From: an uncultured Pseudodesulfovibrio sp.
Lineage (GTDB): Bacteria; Desulfobacterota; Desulfovibrionia; Desulfovibrionales; Desulfovibrionaceae
Direction: 5' to 3'
DNA: 64,000 bases
NCBI RefSeq assembly: GCF_963677845.1
Contig: NZ_OY782498.1
Location: 1,805,518-1,869,517 of the forward strand
In this document: in pieces, positions 8,254 through 17,155 of the stretch
Numbering within the stretch: position 1 is the stretch's first letter
Layout: the number at the start of each line of letters is the position of its first letter
Position numbers and translations under genes: made by a program
Notes under the pieces: model-generated
Database searches by the model: none
Told to the model about the DNA's origin: nothing
What the model saw: only the letters and a program-made list of their open reading frames with translations

Positions 8254-8517
8254 ATGGCATTTCGCAAAAAATTCACACCGAGGAAGAAGTTCTGCCGCTT
8301 CTGCGCGGACAAGGAACTGCCCCTGGATTACAAGCGTCCTGATATCCTTCGTGACTTCGTGACCGAGCGTGGCAAGATCATTGCCCGCCGTATCACAGGC
8401 ACCTGTGCTAAGCACCAGCGTCGCCTGACCAACGAAATCAAGCGCGCCCGTCAGATGGCTCTCCTGTTCTACACCACCGTTCACAGCACTGATGTGAAAA
8501 AGCGTAGCTCCATGTAG
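8254..8517 (+). CDS. rpsR: 30S ribosomal protein S18
   Basis: S18 (87 aa) binds with S6 to the 16S rRNA central domain. It starts at the ATG at 8254 ([17 protein letters not shown]) behind GGAGG. The body has [32 protein letters not shown]. An open frame extends upstream inside rpsF but without homology. The retained cysteines (CRFC and GTC) match the zinc-capable form of S18. Confidence 0.97.
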   Translation: MAFRKKFTPRKKFCRFCADKELPLDYKRPDILRDFVTERGKIIARRITGTCAKHQRRLTNEIKRARQMALLFYTTVHSTDVKKRSSM

Positions 8518-8529
8518 GAGGGAGGACTT

Positions 8530-9075
8530 ATGAAACTTATTTTACGCGCAGACGTCGACGCTCTGGGTCGACTCGGAGATATCGTTACAGTCAAAGACGG
8601 TTATGGCCGCAACTACCTGATTCCTCAGGGCCTTGCAAAGCCTGCCACCAAAGCAAACCTTAAAGCTTTCGAACTTGAACGTCGTAAGCTGCAGGAAAAT
8701 GCTGATTCCCTTCGTGCACAGGCTCAGGGCCTGGCCGATAAGATTGCCGCCACTCCGGTTTCCATCGAAGTGCGTGTTGGCGATGGCGACAAGCTGTACG
8801 GCTCTGTCACCACCACCAACATCGGCGAAGCCATGGAAGAAGCCGGCGTCAATATCGACCGCCGTAAAATCCTGCTTCCCGAGCCCATCCGTGCTCTGGG
8901 TGAGTACGACATCGAAATCCGGCTGCACCCCGATGTGCGCGGCGAGCTGAAGCTCACTGTTGCCCGTCATGGTGGCCCCATTGTCGAAGAAATTGAAGAA
9001 CCCGCTGAAGAAGTGGCTGAGGCCGTCGAGGAATCCATAGAGAATGCCGAAGACGCCGAAACCACAGAGGCCTAG
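8530..9075 (+). CDS. rplI: 50S ribosomal protein L9 with acidic C-terminal tail
   Basis: L9 (181 aa) is the elongated large-subunit protein near the L1 stalk. The N domain (MKLILRADVDALGRLGDIVTVKDGYGRNYLIPQGLA), the long linker helix and the C domain (IRALGEYDIEIRLHPDV) are intact. The usual length is about 150 aa; the extra 30 residues are an Ala/Glu-rich acidic tail with no counterpart in E. coli L9. The ATG of dnaB lies inside this tail. GGAGGGAGG precedes the start. Confidence 0.96.
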   Translation: MKLILRADVDALGRLGDIVTVKDGYGRNYLIPQGLAKPATKANLKAFELERRKLQENADSLRAQAQGLADKIAATPVSIEVRVGDGDKLYGSVTTTNIGEAMEEAGVNIDRRKILLPEPIRALGEYDIEIRLHPDVRGELKLTVARHGGPIVEEIEEPAEEVAEAVEESIENAEDAETTEA

Positions 9076-10498
9076 ATCAGGCCGATACGAGGTTAATCCG
9101 GAAGAAGCCCTGGATAGGGCTTCTTCCGATCTCGTACGCAAAGTCCCCCCTCACTCCCTTGATGCAGAGCAGGCCGTTCTCGGCGGCGTGTTTCAATCTG
9201 AGCACATGTTCCACCAACTGGTGGACCTGATCAATGCTGACGACTTCTATTCACCTGCACACAGGGATATTTTCAAAGCATTTACGCAGCTGTACGACAG
9301 CCACAAGCCTATTGATGTTGTCACTGTCGCCAACCAGCTAGAGCAAGATGGCACCCTCGATACCGTCGGTGGTCCTGTCTACCTTGCTGAACTTTCCGAT
9401 TCAGTCATCAGTGCGAGCAATGCGCTCTATCATGGCCAAATCGTTCGTGATAAATGCATTCTGCGTCGTCTCATCGATATTTCAAGCGGCATTATTTCCA
9501 ACTGTTTCTCTTCTCGTGATGTCAACGAAGTCCTTGATGAATCCGAAAAGGAAATCTTCAAGATTGCACAGAGCAAGGAAATGCGCGGCATGATGCCAAG
9601 CAACCAACTCATCACCAAAGTGTTTGAAGAGTTGGAAGCAAAGTTCAACAACAAGTCCGCTGTCACGGGTATCCAGACCCACTACACCGAATTCGACAGC
9701 ATGACAGCCGGATTGCAAAACTCGGACTTGATCATCATCGCGGGCCGCCCATCCATGGGTAAAACCGCCTTTGCTTTGAACGTTGCATTGCGTTCAGCGG
9801 CCCGTTCCGAATGCCCTACAGCGATTTTCTCTCTTGAAATGAGCATGGAACAGCTCATGACCCGTCTGCTGGCCGTACAAAGTAAGGTGCACTTAAGCAA
9901 CCTGCGTACCGGTTTTCTGCAGGACGAAGACTGGCTTGCTTTACAGGAAGCAGCCGATGTCATCACCAATTCTCCGATATTTATCGACGACACGCCTGCT
10001 CTTTCCACTTTGGAACTTCAAGCCCGTTGCCGACGCCTCAAGGCAGAACACAACCTCGGGCTGGTCGTGGTCGATTACCTCCAGCTCATGCGTTCCAGCG
10101 CACGCCCAGACTCTCGTGAACAGGAGATTTCCGACATCTCACGCCACTTGAAAGCGCTGGCCAAAGAGTTAAACGTCCCGGTTATTGCTTTGTCACAGCT
10201 CAACCGTAAGGTTGAAGAACGGACAGACAAACGCCCCATGATGTCTGACCTTCGTGAGTCCGGCGCTATTGAGCAGGACGCCGATATCATCATTTTTCTC
10301 TACCGTGATGCCGCATACAACAAGAGTGAAGACAACCCCCTCAAAAACCACTGCGAAATCATCATCGGCAAACAACGTAACGGCCCCACTGGCCGCTGCG
10401 AACTCTTTTTCCAAAAAGAGTTCACCGCTTTCGAGAACATGGACGCCACTGTATATCCGTCCGAACTTCCCGAAGGATTCCACGAAGACAACAATTAA
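9044..10498 (+). CDS. dnaB: Replicative DNA helicase DnaB
   Basis: The hexameric fork helicase (484 aa). An N-terminal DnaB domain (PPHSLDAEQAVLGG, residues 35-140) precedes a RecA-like motor with Walker A GRPSMGKTAFAL, Walker B LVVVDYLQLM, ALSQLNRKVEER and SDLRESGAIEQDADIIIFLYRD. No intein interrupts it. The only usable start in frame is the ATG at 9044, which overlaps rplI by 32 bp, so the first 30 residues are encoded opposite phase to the L9 tail. The rpsF-rpsR-rplI-dnaB order is widespread in bacteria. Confidence 0.96.
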   Translation: MPKTPKPQRPRSGRYEVNPEEALDRASSDLVRKVPPHSLDAEQAVLGGVFQSEHMFHQLVDLINADDFYSPAHRDIFKAFTQLYDSHKPIDVVTVANQLEQDGTLDTVGGPVYLAELSDSVISASNALYHGQIVRDKCILRRLIDISSGIISNCFSSRDVNEVLDESEKEIFKIAQSKEMRGMMPSNQLITKVFEELEAKFNNKSAVTGIQTHYTEFDSMTAGLQNSDLIIIAGRPSMGKTAFALNVALRSAARSECPTAIFSLEMSMEQLMTRLLAVQSKVHLSNLRTGFLQDEDWLALQEAADVITNSPIFIDDTPALSTLELQARCRRLKAEHNLGLVVVDYLQLMRSSARPDSREQEISDISRHLKALAKELNVPVIALSQLNRKVEERTDKRPMMSDLRESGAIEQDADIIIFLYRDAAYNKSEDNPLKNHCEIIIGKQRNGPTGRCELFFQKEFTAFENMDATVYPSELPEGFHEDNN

Positions 10499-10519
10499 TC
10501 TCAACCACAAGCGAACGCC

Positions 10520-11809
10520 ATGTACTTCGACTCAGTAGAGGCAATGGACCGCGCCGAACTGGAACAACTCCAGGTCGAACGCCTCAAGAAGACCATCGAG
10601 AATGCCAAAAAGTCACCGTTTTATTCGGAACGTCTGGCCGACTTCAATGTCGATGACATTCGCACAGCAGATGATATTACCAAGCTGCCCTTCACCACGA
10701 AGAATGATCTTCGCAGCCAATATCCCCACGGTCTGCTGACCAAACCGCTGGAAGACTTTGTACGCATGCATGCGTCTTCCGGTACCACTGGTACACCTAC
10801 CGCAATTTTCTATACCCAAAAGGACCTGGATACATGGGCCGAACTCATGGCTCGCTCCATGTACGCCTGCGGTTGCCGCAAATCCGACACTCTCCAGAAC
10901 ATGTCCGGGTACGGTTTGTTCACTGGAGGACTCGGAATTCACTATGGTTCCGAACGACTGGGCATGATCACAATCCCATCCGGCGCAGGCAATACCAAAC
11001 GCCAGATCAAGCTTATTCGTGATCACAATGTTTCTGTACTGCACATCATACCATCATTTGCCCTGTACTTTGCTCAACAAGTTCAGGAAGCAGGCTTCAA
11101 GACGGAAGACATGCCGTGGCGCATCGCCCTTATCGGGGCGGAACCACACACCGAAGAAGCCCGCGCCAAAATTGAAGAAATGATGAATATCAAGGCATAC
11201 AACTCCTATGGCCTTTCCGAAATGAACGGTCCCGGTGTTGCATTTGAATGTATTCACCAGACAGGTATGCACCTCTGGGAAGATGCTTACATTGCTGAAA
11301 TCATCGACCCCGCAACAGGTGAACATGTTGCCGAAGGCGAAATCGGTGAGCTTGTCATGACGACCATTAGGCGAGATGGTATGCCCATCATTCGCTACCG
11401 CACCCGCGACCTGACCCGCTTCATTCCAGGCCAGTGCGAATGTGGCCGCACCCACCGCCGAATTGACCGCATCACGGGTCGTGCCGATGACATGATGATC
11501 TTGAAAGGGGTAAATATCTACCCCATGCAAATCGAACAGTGCCTCATGTCCATGCCCGAAGTTGGTCAAAACTATCTCATCGAACTGGTTCGTGAAGGCG
11601 TGTCCGATCACATGACGGTCAAGGTCGAAATCAAAGAAGAATTCTTCGTAGAAGATATGCGCGCCCTGCAGGGATTACAAAAGAAAATTGCCAAGACCTT
11701 GTGCAGCGAAATCCTGCTCACACCACGCGTGGAATTGTGCCAGCATGACTCCATTCCAAAAACGGAAGGCAAGGCTGTACGCGTCATCGATACGCGCGAC
11801 GAGGACTAA
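10520..11809 (+). CDS. Phenylacetate-CoA ligase family protein (ANL superfamily)
   Basis: A 429-aa adenylate-forming enzyme of the PaaK type, activating an aryl or related acid to its acyl-CoA via acyl-AMP. Motifs are the phosphate loop ASSGTTGTPTAIFYT (near residue 87), the aromatic-acid pocket region YNSYGLSEMNGPG, EIGELVMTTIRRDGMPIIRYRTRD, and the C-domain GRADDMMILKGVNIYP. The catalytic C-terminal lysine lies in PKTEGKAVRV. Sulfate reducers often carry several paralogues that do not belong to a phenylacetate pathway; none of the catabolic genes is adjacent, so the substrate is open. It is 21 bp after dnaB. Confidence 0.85.
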   Translation: MYFDSVEAMDRAELEQLQVERLKKTIENAKKSPFYSERLADFNVDDIRTADDITKLPFTTKNDLRSQYPHGLLTKPLEDFVRMHASSGTTGTPTAIFYTQKDLDTWAELMARSMYACGCRKSDTLQNMSGYGLFTGGLGIHYGSERLGMITIPSGAGNTKRQIKLIRDHNVSVLHIIPSFALYFAQQVQEAGFKTEDMPWRIALIGAEPHTEEARAKIEEMMNIKAYNSYGLSEMNGPGVAFECIHQTGMHLWEDAYIAEIIDPATGEHVAEGEIGELVMTTIRRDGMPIIRYRTRDLTRFIPGQCECGRTHRRIDRITGRADDMMILKGVNIYPMQIEQCLMSMPEVGQNYLIELVREGVSDHMTVKVEIKEEFFVEDMRALQGLQKKIAKTLCSEILLTPRVELCQHDSIPKTEGKAVRVIDTRDED

Positions 11810-11815
11810 TCCATT

Positions 11816-12313
11816 ATGGAATATGTCTGGGCTATTTTCCTCATACTCGGTCTGATGTTTTCGCAGGTGTTGCAACTGTTCAGCCTGCCTGCGAACTGGA
11901 TCGCCATCGCTTTGGTGTCACTGTGGAAATATATCTACCCGGATTCCATGACATGGGATTTTGTCATCATCATTTCAGTGGTGGCTGCCGTCGCCGAAAC
12001 TTTGGAGTTCTTCCTTCAGGCCCGATACGCCGGAAAATACGGTGCCTCAACCCGTGGCAATATTGGCGGCATCATCGGGGCCGTTGCTGGGGCAATCTTT
12101 GGCGCACCGTTCTTTCTCGGACTAGGCGCGCTCATCGGCGCACTCAGTGGCGCCTATCTCGGCTGCCTTATTGCCGAAATGCCTGGACGATCCCGTCCGG
12201 AAGCACTCATGGCCGCCAAAGGAGCTTTTGTCGGCAAGGCTCTCGGCTTTACCGTCAAAACGGCCATTGGAGCCACTATCGTGGTCATTTCAATCCCCAA
12301 AGTCTGGCCATAA
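11816..12313 (+). CDS. DUF456 family membrane protein
   Basis: A 165-aa integral membrane protein with about four helices. Residues 1-50 hold two (IFLILGLMFSQVLQLF; ANWIAIALVSLWKYI), followed by a glycine-rich stretch (GGIIGAVAGAIFGAPFFLGLGALIGALSGAYLG) that resembles a glycine-zipper hairpin, then a conserved KGAFVGKALGFTVKTAIG segment. This is the DUF456 pattern; the function of the family is unknown. It starts 6 bp after the CoA ligase and is followed by a terminator. Confidence 0.75.
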   Translation: MEYVWAIFLILGLMFSQVLQLFSLPANWIAIALVSLWKYIYPDSMTWDFVIIISVVAAVAETLEFFLQARYAGKYGASTRGNIGGIIGAVAGAIFGAPFFLGLGALIGALSGAYLGCLIAEMPGRSRPEALMAAKGAFVGKALGFTVKTAIGATIVVISIPKVWP

Positions 12314-12333
12314 CGAACATTTAGTTGAAAGCA

Positions 12334-12368
12334 AAAGGCTGATTCTCGTATGAGGGTCAGCCTTTTTT
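12334..12368 (+). terminator. Intrinsic terminator after the DUF456 gene
   Basis: AAGGCTGA, a 14-nt loop, TCAGCCTT, then TTTTTTT. The 3' arm overlaps the end of the convergent patatin gene, whose TGA is at 12357-12359. Confidence 0.8.
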
Positions 12369-13244
12369 TGAATCATCAAGGATACCGGACAAACGATCAG
12401 CGGCCAGATCATAGCCGTATTGGATCAATGGGGCAGCCTTATCAAAATCAAGAATCATGCAGAGATTTCTCGGAACTTCAAGGACATGATCGGGAGGATA
12501 CGCAGCGATTTTTTGTCGCGCGATTGTCCCTTGCATGGCATCAAATGATTGCAAAACAATGTTGCGCGTTTTCAGGCCGTTCTTTAAATGCGGCAACGAA
12601 GACTTGATCTTCCCCGTAAAATCCGAAATTGCGTTGCCCAACATAGAACTCCCTTCCTCTTCATCATCAGATAAAAACAACCCTTCCTTGGGTTTTCCAC
12701 ACAAGTTCACGGCAATGGTAATATCTGTATGATCGCTAAAAGTTGGAGCTATGGGAACAGGATTAAGTATACCTCCGTCAATAAGATCAACACCATGGAA
12801 TTTGAATGGAGTGAAAAACAAAGGCAAAGAAATGGATGCACGAATGGCATCGAAAAGTGGCCCCTCATCAATCCACACTTCCTTGGCCGATTCAATATCT
12901 GTAGCTACAGCGGTAAATGGAATATCCATTTCCTCAATCAGTTTTTCGCCGACTAAGCCTTTGAGGGTGTCAATAATCTTGTTACCTCTGAAAAGCCCAT
13001 TGCTTTCAAACGCCAGATCAAGCAATCCAATCATATTGGCCATTGTAACAGCACGTACCCACTCTTCAAACTCGTCAAGTTTACCAATGGCGTGGATACC
13101 ACCCACCAAAGCCCCCATGGAACACCCAGTTATGGATTGAATTGCATAACCATTTTCTTCAAGCCAATGGATAATTCCTATATGGGCAAGACCACGAGCA
13201 CCACCGCTGCCAAGAACGAGAGAAACCGTTTTTTTCTTTACCAT
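12357..13244 (-). CDS. Patatin-like phospholipase (RssA family)
   Basis: A 295-aa serine lipid acyl hydrolase of the bacterial patatin type. The oxyanion loop GSGGARGLAHIG (12-23), the nucleophile elbow GCSMGALVGG (Ser near 42) and the Asp of the Ser-Asp dyad in DGGILNPVP (about 175) are all present, so it should be active. There is no signal peptide, so it is cytoplasmic. It is monocistronic and divergent from thrC. Its natural substrate is unknown for this subfamily. Confidence 0.88.
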   Translation of the reverse strand: MVKKKTVSLVLGSGGARGLAHIGIIHWLEENGYAIQSITGCSMGALVGGIHAIGKLDEFEEWVRAVTMANMIGLLDLAFESNGLFRGNKIIDTLKGLVGEKLIEEMDIPFTAVATDIESAKEVWIDEGPLFDAIRASISLPLFFTPFKFHGVDLIDGGILNPVPIAPTFSDHTDITIAVNLCGKPKEGLFLSDDEEEGSSMLGNAISDFTGKIKSSLPHLKNGLKTRNIVLQSFDAMQGTIARQKIAAYPPDHVLEVPRNLCMILDFDKAAPLIQYGYDLAADRLSGILDDSKKG

Positions 13245-13428
13245 GTCACACTATTTCCTTGATAGAACTCAACAAGTACCTTTATCTACCGTCACCGCTT
13301 TGAAAAGGTCAATGACAGACCTGTCTTCATGTAACAATTGACTTGCACAGCGAGGACTTTTAAGCGAACGTGGTGGCCGTTGAAGCGGCCCAGATTGATC
13401 AACCCAAAACAGTATACCGGATGGACCA

Positions 13429-14877
13429 ATGACTGCCGACCTTTTTCCTACTTATCGTGGACACATGGAATACTTCTGCCTTGGCTGCGGCAAGCGATTC
13501 CCCACCGATGAATTGCATTACACATGCCCCGAATGTGGCGGCGTGTTCCTGCTCGACAACTTGCTTTTTGATGATCTGAAAAAAACATCGGGTAAGCAAT
13601 GGCGAGAACTTTTCGACAGTCGTGCCGCTTCCAAAAAAACTGCCTTGCGCGGAATTTTCCGTTTCTATGAGCTCATGGCCCCTGTGCTTGAAGAAGAAGA
13701 TATTGTCTATCTCGGCGAAGGTAACACCCCTGTTGTCGAATCCAGCCCCGGCCTGAATCAAACAACAGGCCTGACCACTGCATACAAAAACGACGGCCAA
13801 AACCCATCTGCCTCCTTCAAGGATCGTGGTATGGCCTGCGGCTTTTCCTATCTTCGTTCGCTCATCCGTCAAAATGATTGGGATCAGATTCTCACGGTCT
13901 GCGCGTCCACAGGGGACACTTCGGCCGCGGCCGCTCTGTATGCCTCCTATGTCGGAGGGGCCATTAAATCCGTGGTTATTTTGCCACACGGCAAAGTCAC
14001 ACCGGCACAGCTTGCCCAACCACTCGGTTCCGGCGCAGTGGTGTTAGAGGTCCCCGGCGTTTTTGACGACTGCATGAAAGTAGTCGAACATCTGGCCGAC
14101 AATTACCGTGTAGCCTTGCTCAATTCAAAGAATGCATGGCGCATTCTGGGCCAAGAATCCTATGCTTTTGAATGCGCTCAGTGGTTCGATTGGGACATGA
14201 AGGGCAAATGTATTTTTGTTCCCATCGGCAATGCGGGAAATATAACAGCCATCATGGCCGGATTCCTCAAGCTGTATGAACTGGAAATCATCACCGACCT
14301 GCCACGAATTTTCGGAGTCCAGTCACATCATGCTGATCCGGTTTATCGTTACTATGCAGTAGATGATCCCAAAGAAAGACAATACGAGCCAGTGACTGTA
14401 GCCGCATCCGTGGCTCAGGCTGCCATGATCGGCAACCCGGTATCCTTCCCTCGCGTAAAATATTTCGCCGAGAAATTCGAAGCTATTGGAGGCAAGGATT
14501 CTTTCCAAGTCCTTCAGGTCACGGAACAACAAATCATGGATTCCATGATTCAGGCCAACATGCACGGACACATCGCCTGCACACAGGGTGGTGAATCCTT
14601 TGCCGGAGCAAAACGCGCCTTGGAACTCGGTCTGGTAACGCCTGAAGAACTCTGTATTCTCGATTCAACAGCACACCAACTCAAGTTCGTGGACTTCCAG
14701 AATATGTATTTCGACAACAGCTTCCCCCCTGAATTTGAAATCACCCCTGACATGTCTCTGGCGAACACGCCGGAACTGGTCATTTCCCCCGAGGAAAAAG
14801 ACACTCTTTCCCCCGAAGAATACACCCGCAATACTGCGGACAAAGTGGTTGAAAAACTCGGTCTGGAAAAGAAATAA
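13429..14877 (+). CDS. thrC: Threonine synthase
   Basis: A PLP enzyme (482 aa) converting O-phosphohomoserine to threonine. An unusual N-terminal zinc-ribbon-like segment (CLGCGKRF...CPECGG) precedes the fold-type II core with the PLP lysine in NPSASFKDRG (Lys near 127), SAAAALYASY and the glycine loop PIGNAGNITAI. The start at 13429 follows a GGACCA; an alternative ATG at 13465 would begin just before the ribbon. A TTGACT (13338-13343) with a weak TAAGCG 17 bp later could be its promoter. tlyA follows after 9 bp. Confidence 0.92.
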   Translation: MTADLFPTYRGHMEYFCLGCGKRFPTDELHYTCPECGGVFLLDNLLFDDLKKTSGKQWRELFDSRAASKKTALRGIFRFYELMAPVLEEEDIVYLGEGNTPVVESSPGLNQTTGLTTAYKNDGQNPSASFKDRGMACGFSYLRSLIRQNDWDQILTVCASTGDTSAAAALYASYVGGAIKSVVILPHGKVTPAQLAQPLGSGAVVLEVPGVFDDCMKVVEHLADNYRVALLNSKNAWRILGQESYAFECAQWFDWDMKGKCIFVPIGNAGNITAIMAGFLKLYELEIITDLPRIFGVQSHHADPVYRYYAVDDPKERQYEPVTVAASVAQAAMIGNPVSFPRVKYFAEKFEAIGGKDSFQVLQVTEQQIMDSMIQANMHGHIACTQGGESFAGAKRALELGLVTPEELCILDSTAHQLKFVDFQNMYFDNSFPPEFEITPDMSLANTPELVISPEEKDTLSPEEYTRNTADKVVEKLGLEKK

Positions 14878-14886
14878 ACGGGGACG

Positions 14887-15636
14887 ATGGTGGCGAAAAA
14901 ACAACGGGCTGATCAGTTGCTTGCCGCATCCGGTGCGGTGGAAAGCAGAGAAAAAGCCAAACGACTCATTATGGCCGGAAAAGTCCACTATATGGACCGA
15001 GGCCAAAAAATCCCCGTGGGCAAACCCGGACAACAATTCTTCCCGGATACGGAATTTGTTGTCCCGGATGACTCTCGTTTTGTCTCACGCGGTGCCTATA
15101 AGCTGCTGACGGCTATTGAAGAATTTTCCATCGATTTCACAAACAAAATCGCTTTGGATGCAGGAGCGTCAACTGGTGGATTTACCGACTGTATGCTTCA
15201 ACACGGCGCAACACGGGTGTATGCCATCGATGTCGGCTATGGTCAGTTGCACGAAAAACTCCGGCAGGACGATCGGGTCATCAACATGGAACGAACGAAT
15301 GTCCGCCATGCCGAACAAGACCTTATTCCAGAGCTTGTCGATGTCATCGTAGCCGATGTATCCTTCATTTCCCTGACGAAAATCCTTCCGGCCTGCTGCC
15401 AATTCCTCAAGGACGACGGGGAGCTTGTCGTACTCATCAAACCACAATTCGAAGTCGGCCCCGGCCTGACTGATAAAGGCGTGGTCCGTGATGAAAATTT
15501 ACGTCAAGAGACTGTGGATGTGGTCACCGGATTCTGCGAAAACGAACTGAGCCTGATAATTAAGGGTGTCGTTCCATCAAAAATTCTCGGTCCTAAAGGC
15601 AACCAGGAATATATGGCCTACATGGCCAAAGCGTAA
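14887..15636 (+). CDS. tlyA: TlyA-family rRNA 2'-O-methyltransferase / hemolysin-like protein
   Basis: A 249-aa protein with an N-terminal S4 RNA-binding domain (RADQLLAASGAVESREKAKRLIMAGKV) and a FtsJ-like SAM methyltransferase domain (ALDAGASTGGFTDCML; VADVSFISLTKIL). Characterised TlyA proteins 2'-O-methylate ribosomal RNA in cytidine contexts; the old hemolysin name reflects early phenotypes. It begins 9 bp after thrC and ends 4 bp before the EamA transporter, so the three probably form one transcript. Confidence 0.88.
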   Translation: MVAKKQRADQLLAASGAVESREKAKRLIMAGKVHYMDRGQKIPVGKPGQQFFPDTEFVVPDDSRFVSRGAYKLLTAIEEFSIDFTNKIALDAGASTGGFTDCMLQHGATRVYAIDVGYGQLHEKLRQDDRVINMERTNVRHAEQDLIPELVDVIVADVSFISLTKILPACCQFLKDDGELVVLIKPQFEVGPGLTDKGVVRDENLRQETVDVVTGFCENELSLIIKGVVPSKILGPKGNQEYMAYMAKA

Positions 15637-15640
15637 TTTC

Positions 15641-16513
15641 ATGATCCAAGGGCTTATTTACTCGTTGATTTCAGCAACGGCGTTTGCCGCCTTGCCGATT
15701 TTGGTCAAACTCGGCTATGCGGCAGGCATGCGTGGAGCGGTCATGATGCAATACCGCTTTTCCTACGCAGTCATTTTCCTGTTTATATTCATGTTGATCA
15801 AAGACCGATCACTCTTCAAAATATCCAAAAGCAGTTTAGCCAAATGTGCTTTTATAGGCATTATCGTTTATTGGACTCAGACAACCTGTTTTGTGCGAGC
15901 TCTTGCCACGATTCCGGCTTCCACTACCTCTCTGATCCTCTACGGCTATCCGGTAGTAGTCACTTTGGCCTCTGTTATATTCCTGAAACTACGACTCAAC
16001 AAACTTATTGTATTTTCACTCTGTTTGGTCATGGCTGGATGCTGTCTCGTCTTTTTCGACGCCTTTATGCGCGAAGTGGACGCTGTAGGGCTGGCCTATG
16101 CATTTGGCGCTATGGCTACCTTCTCAGCATATCTTGTCCTGACCCAAGTGCTTCTCAAAGGGCTTAAACCTTTGACGGCCACCTTTTATGTAATGCTCTT
16201 TGCCGCCATAGTATTCACCATGTCAGGCGATTTCATGGCTTGGTTCCACACCTCAGGCGAACAAATGCTTATCAGCCTCGCTCTTGGATTATTTCCGGGA
16301 GTACTGGCTGTCACTCTTCTGTATCAAGCCATTGAAAGAATCGGTTGTGCTTATGCCAGTATTTTTTCGTCAGTTGAACCTGTGGTAACATTGGCAGGGG
16401 CTGCCGCCCTGCTCGGCGAGAACATAGTCGTGCTACAAGTAGCCGGCATGGCCCTGATCCTCATAGGCATCATTGTCCCCAATCTCCGATTCGGACAGCC
16501 GCCTCTAAAATAA
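15641..16513 (+). CDS. EamA/DMT-family metabolite exporter
   Basis: A 290-aa inner-membrane protein with ten predicted helices arranged as two repeats of the EamA domain, typical of drug/metabolite transporters. The start at 15641 (MIQGLIYSLISATAFAALPI) lies 4 bp after tlyA; an earlier ATG is inside tlyA and adds non-homologous residues. The ribosome-binding site is weak, so translation may depend on coupling. Coming after thrC, threonine or amino-acid export is possible, but the family's substrates cannot be told from sequence. Confidence 0.82.
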   Translation: MIQGLIYSLISATAFAALPILVKLGYAAGMRGAVMMQYRFSYAVIFLFIFMLIKDRSLFKISKSSLAKCAFIGIIVYWTQTTCFVRALATIPASTTSLILYGYPVVVTLASVIFLKLRLNKLIVFSLCLVMAGCCLVFFDAFMREVDAVGLAYAFGAMATFSAYLVLTQVLLKGLKPLTATFYVMLFAAIVFTMSGDFMAWFHTSGEQMLISLALGLFPGVLAVTLLYQAIERIGCAYASIFSSVEPVVTLAGAAALLGENIVVLQVAGMALILIGIIVPNLRFGQPPLK

Positions 16514-16519
16514 CTTCCT

Positions 16520-17143
16520 TCACGAACTCTCTCCAGAGTTCTCTTCCGCACCAACCATTTCACTAAAAAAAGTCGACACCCCCTCAGGAAGCACCACGTC
16601 ACCCTGAAATCGAATACCCAGCCCTTGATGAGGGCCAGCCTCACAACGAGTCATGAATTCCCCCGTAAAAGAATACGGCTTCTGACCTTCCATTGTCTGA
16701 AACGTTCCGGCAACCGGAGTCTTCGTTTCCAATTTCAATAAGGAGACATCAGCCAAAACAAAACAACACCCACCCGGACTAATGTCTGAGATGTGACCAC
16801 TATACACATCTTCGTTAACGGATACCGTAGCAGGAAAATGACACGTCATCCGGTCCTCTTGCCTAAGGTTATGCTCAACGAACTCAGTGGGATACGTCAA
16901 AAAAACCAAAGACACCGGCGCTGCCTGATAGGAAATGACATCCACACTGAAACCCACAATTCTCCCAGCGCCCAAATATCTCACCTGTAAATGAGTCCCT
17001 TTAACAAGACGCTCACGTATACCAGGCGTTATCGGTACTTTTAGGAGAAGGAATTCCCCTTTGGATTGTCCCACATACCGACAGTTCATACGCTCCTTGT
17101 CCGCATATTCAACAATAATCCGGGAACCGGATTCAATATGCAT
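16520..17143 (-). CDS. PilZ domain protein with YcgR-like N-terminal domain
   Basis: A 207-aa probable c-di-GMP receptor. The N-terminal half (residues 1-95) resembles the flagellar-brake domain of YcgR (GSRIIVEYADKERMNCRYVGQSKGEFLLLKVP). The C-terminal PilZ domain has RQEDRMTCHFPAT, where R-x-x-x-R is normally RxxxR (here RQEDRM, with both arginines present), and the partner DISPGGCCF (D/NxSxxG). The ATG at 17143 has GGAGG four bases upstream. No motility genes are adjacent, so its output, likely motility or surface behaviour, is inference. Confidence 0.82.
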   Translation of the reverse strand: MHIESGSRIIVEYADKERMNCRYVGQSKGEFLLLKVPITPGIRERLVKGTHLQVRYLGAGRIVGFSVDVISYQAAPVSLVFLTYPTEFVEHNLRQEDRMTCHFPATVSVNEDVYSGHISDISPGGCCFVLADVSLLKLETKTPVAGTFQTMEGQKPYSFTGEFMTRCEAGPHQGLGIRFQGDVVLPEGVSTFFSEMVGAEENSGESS

Positions 17144-17155
17144 AGGACCTCCCAA

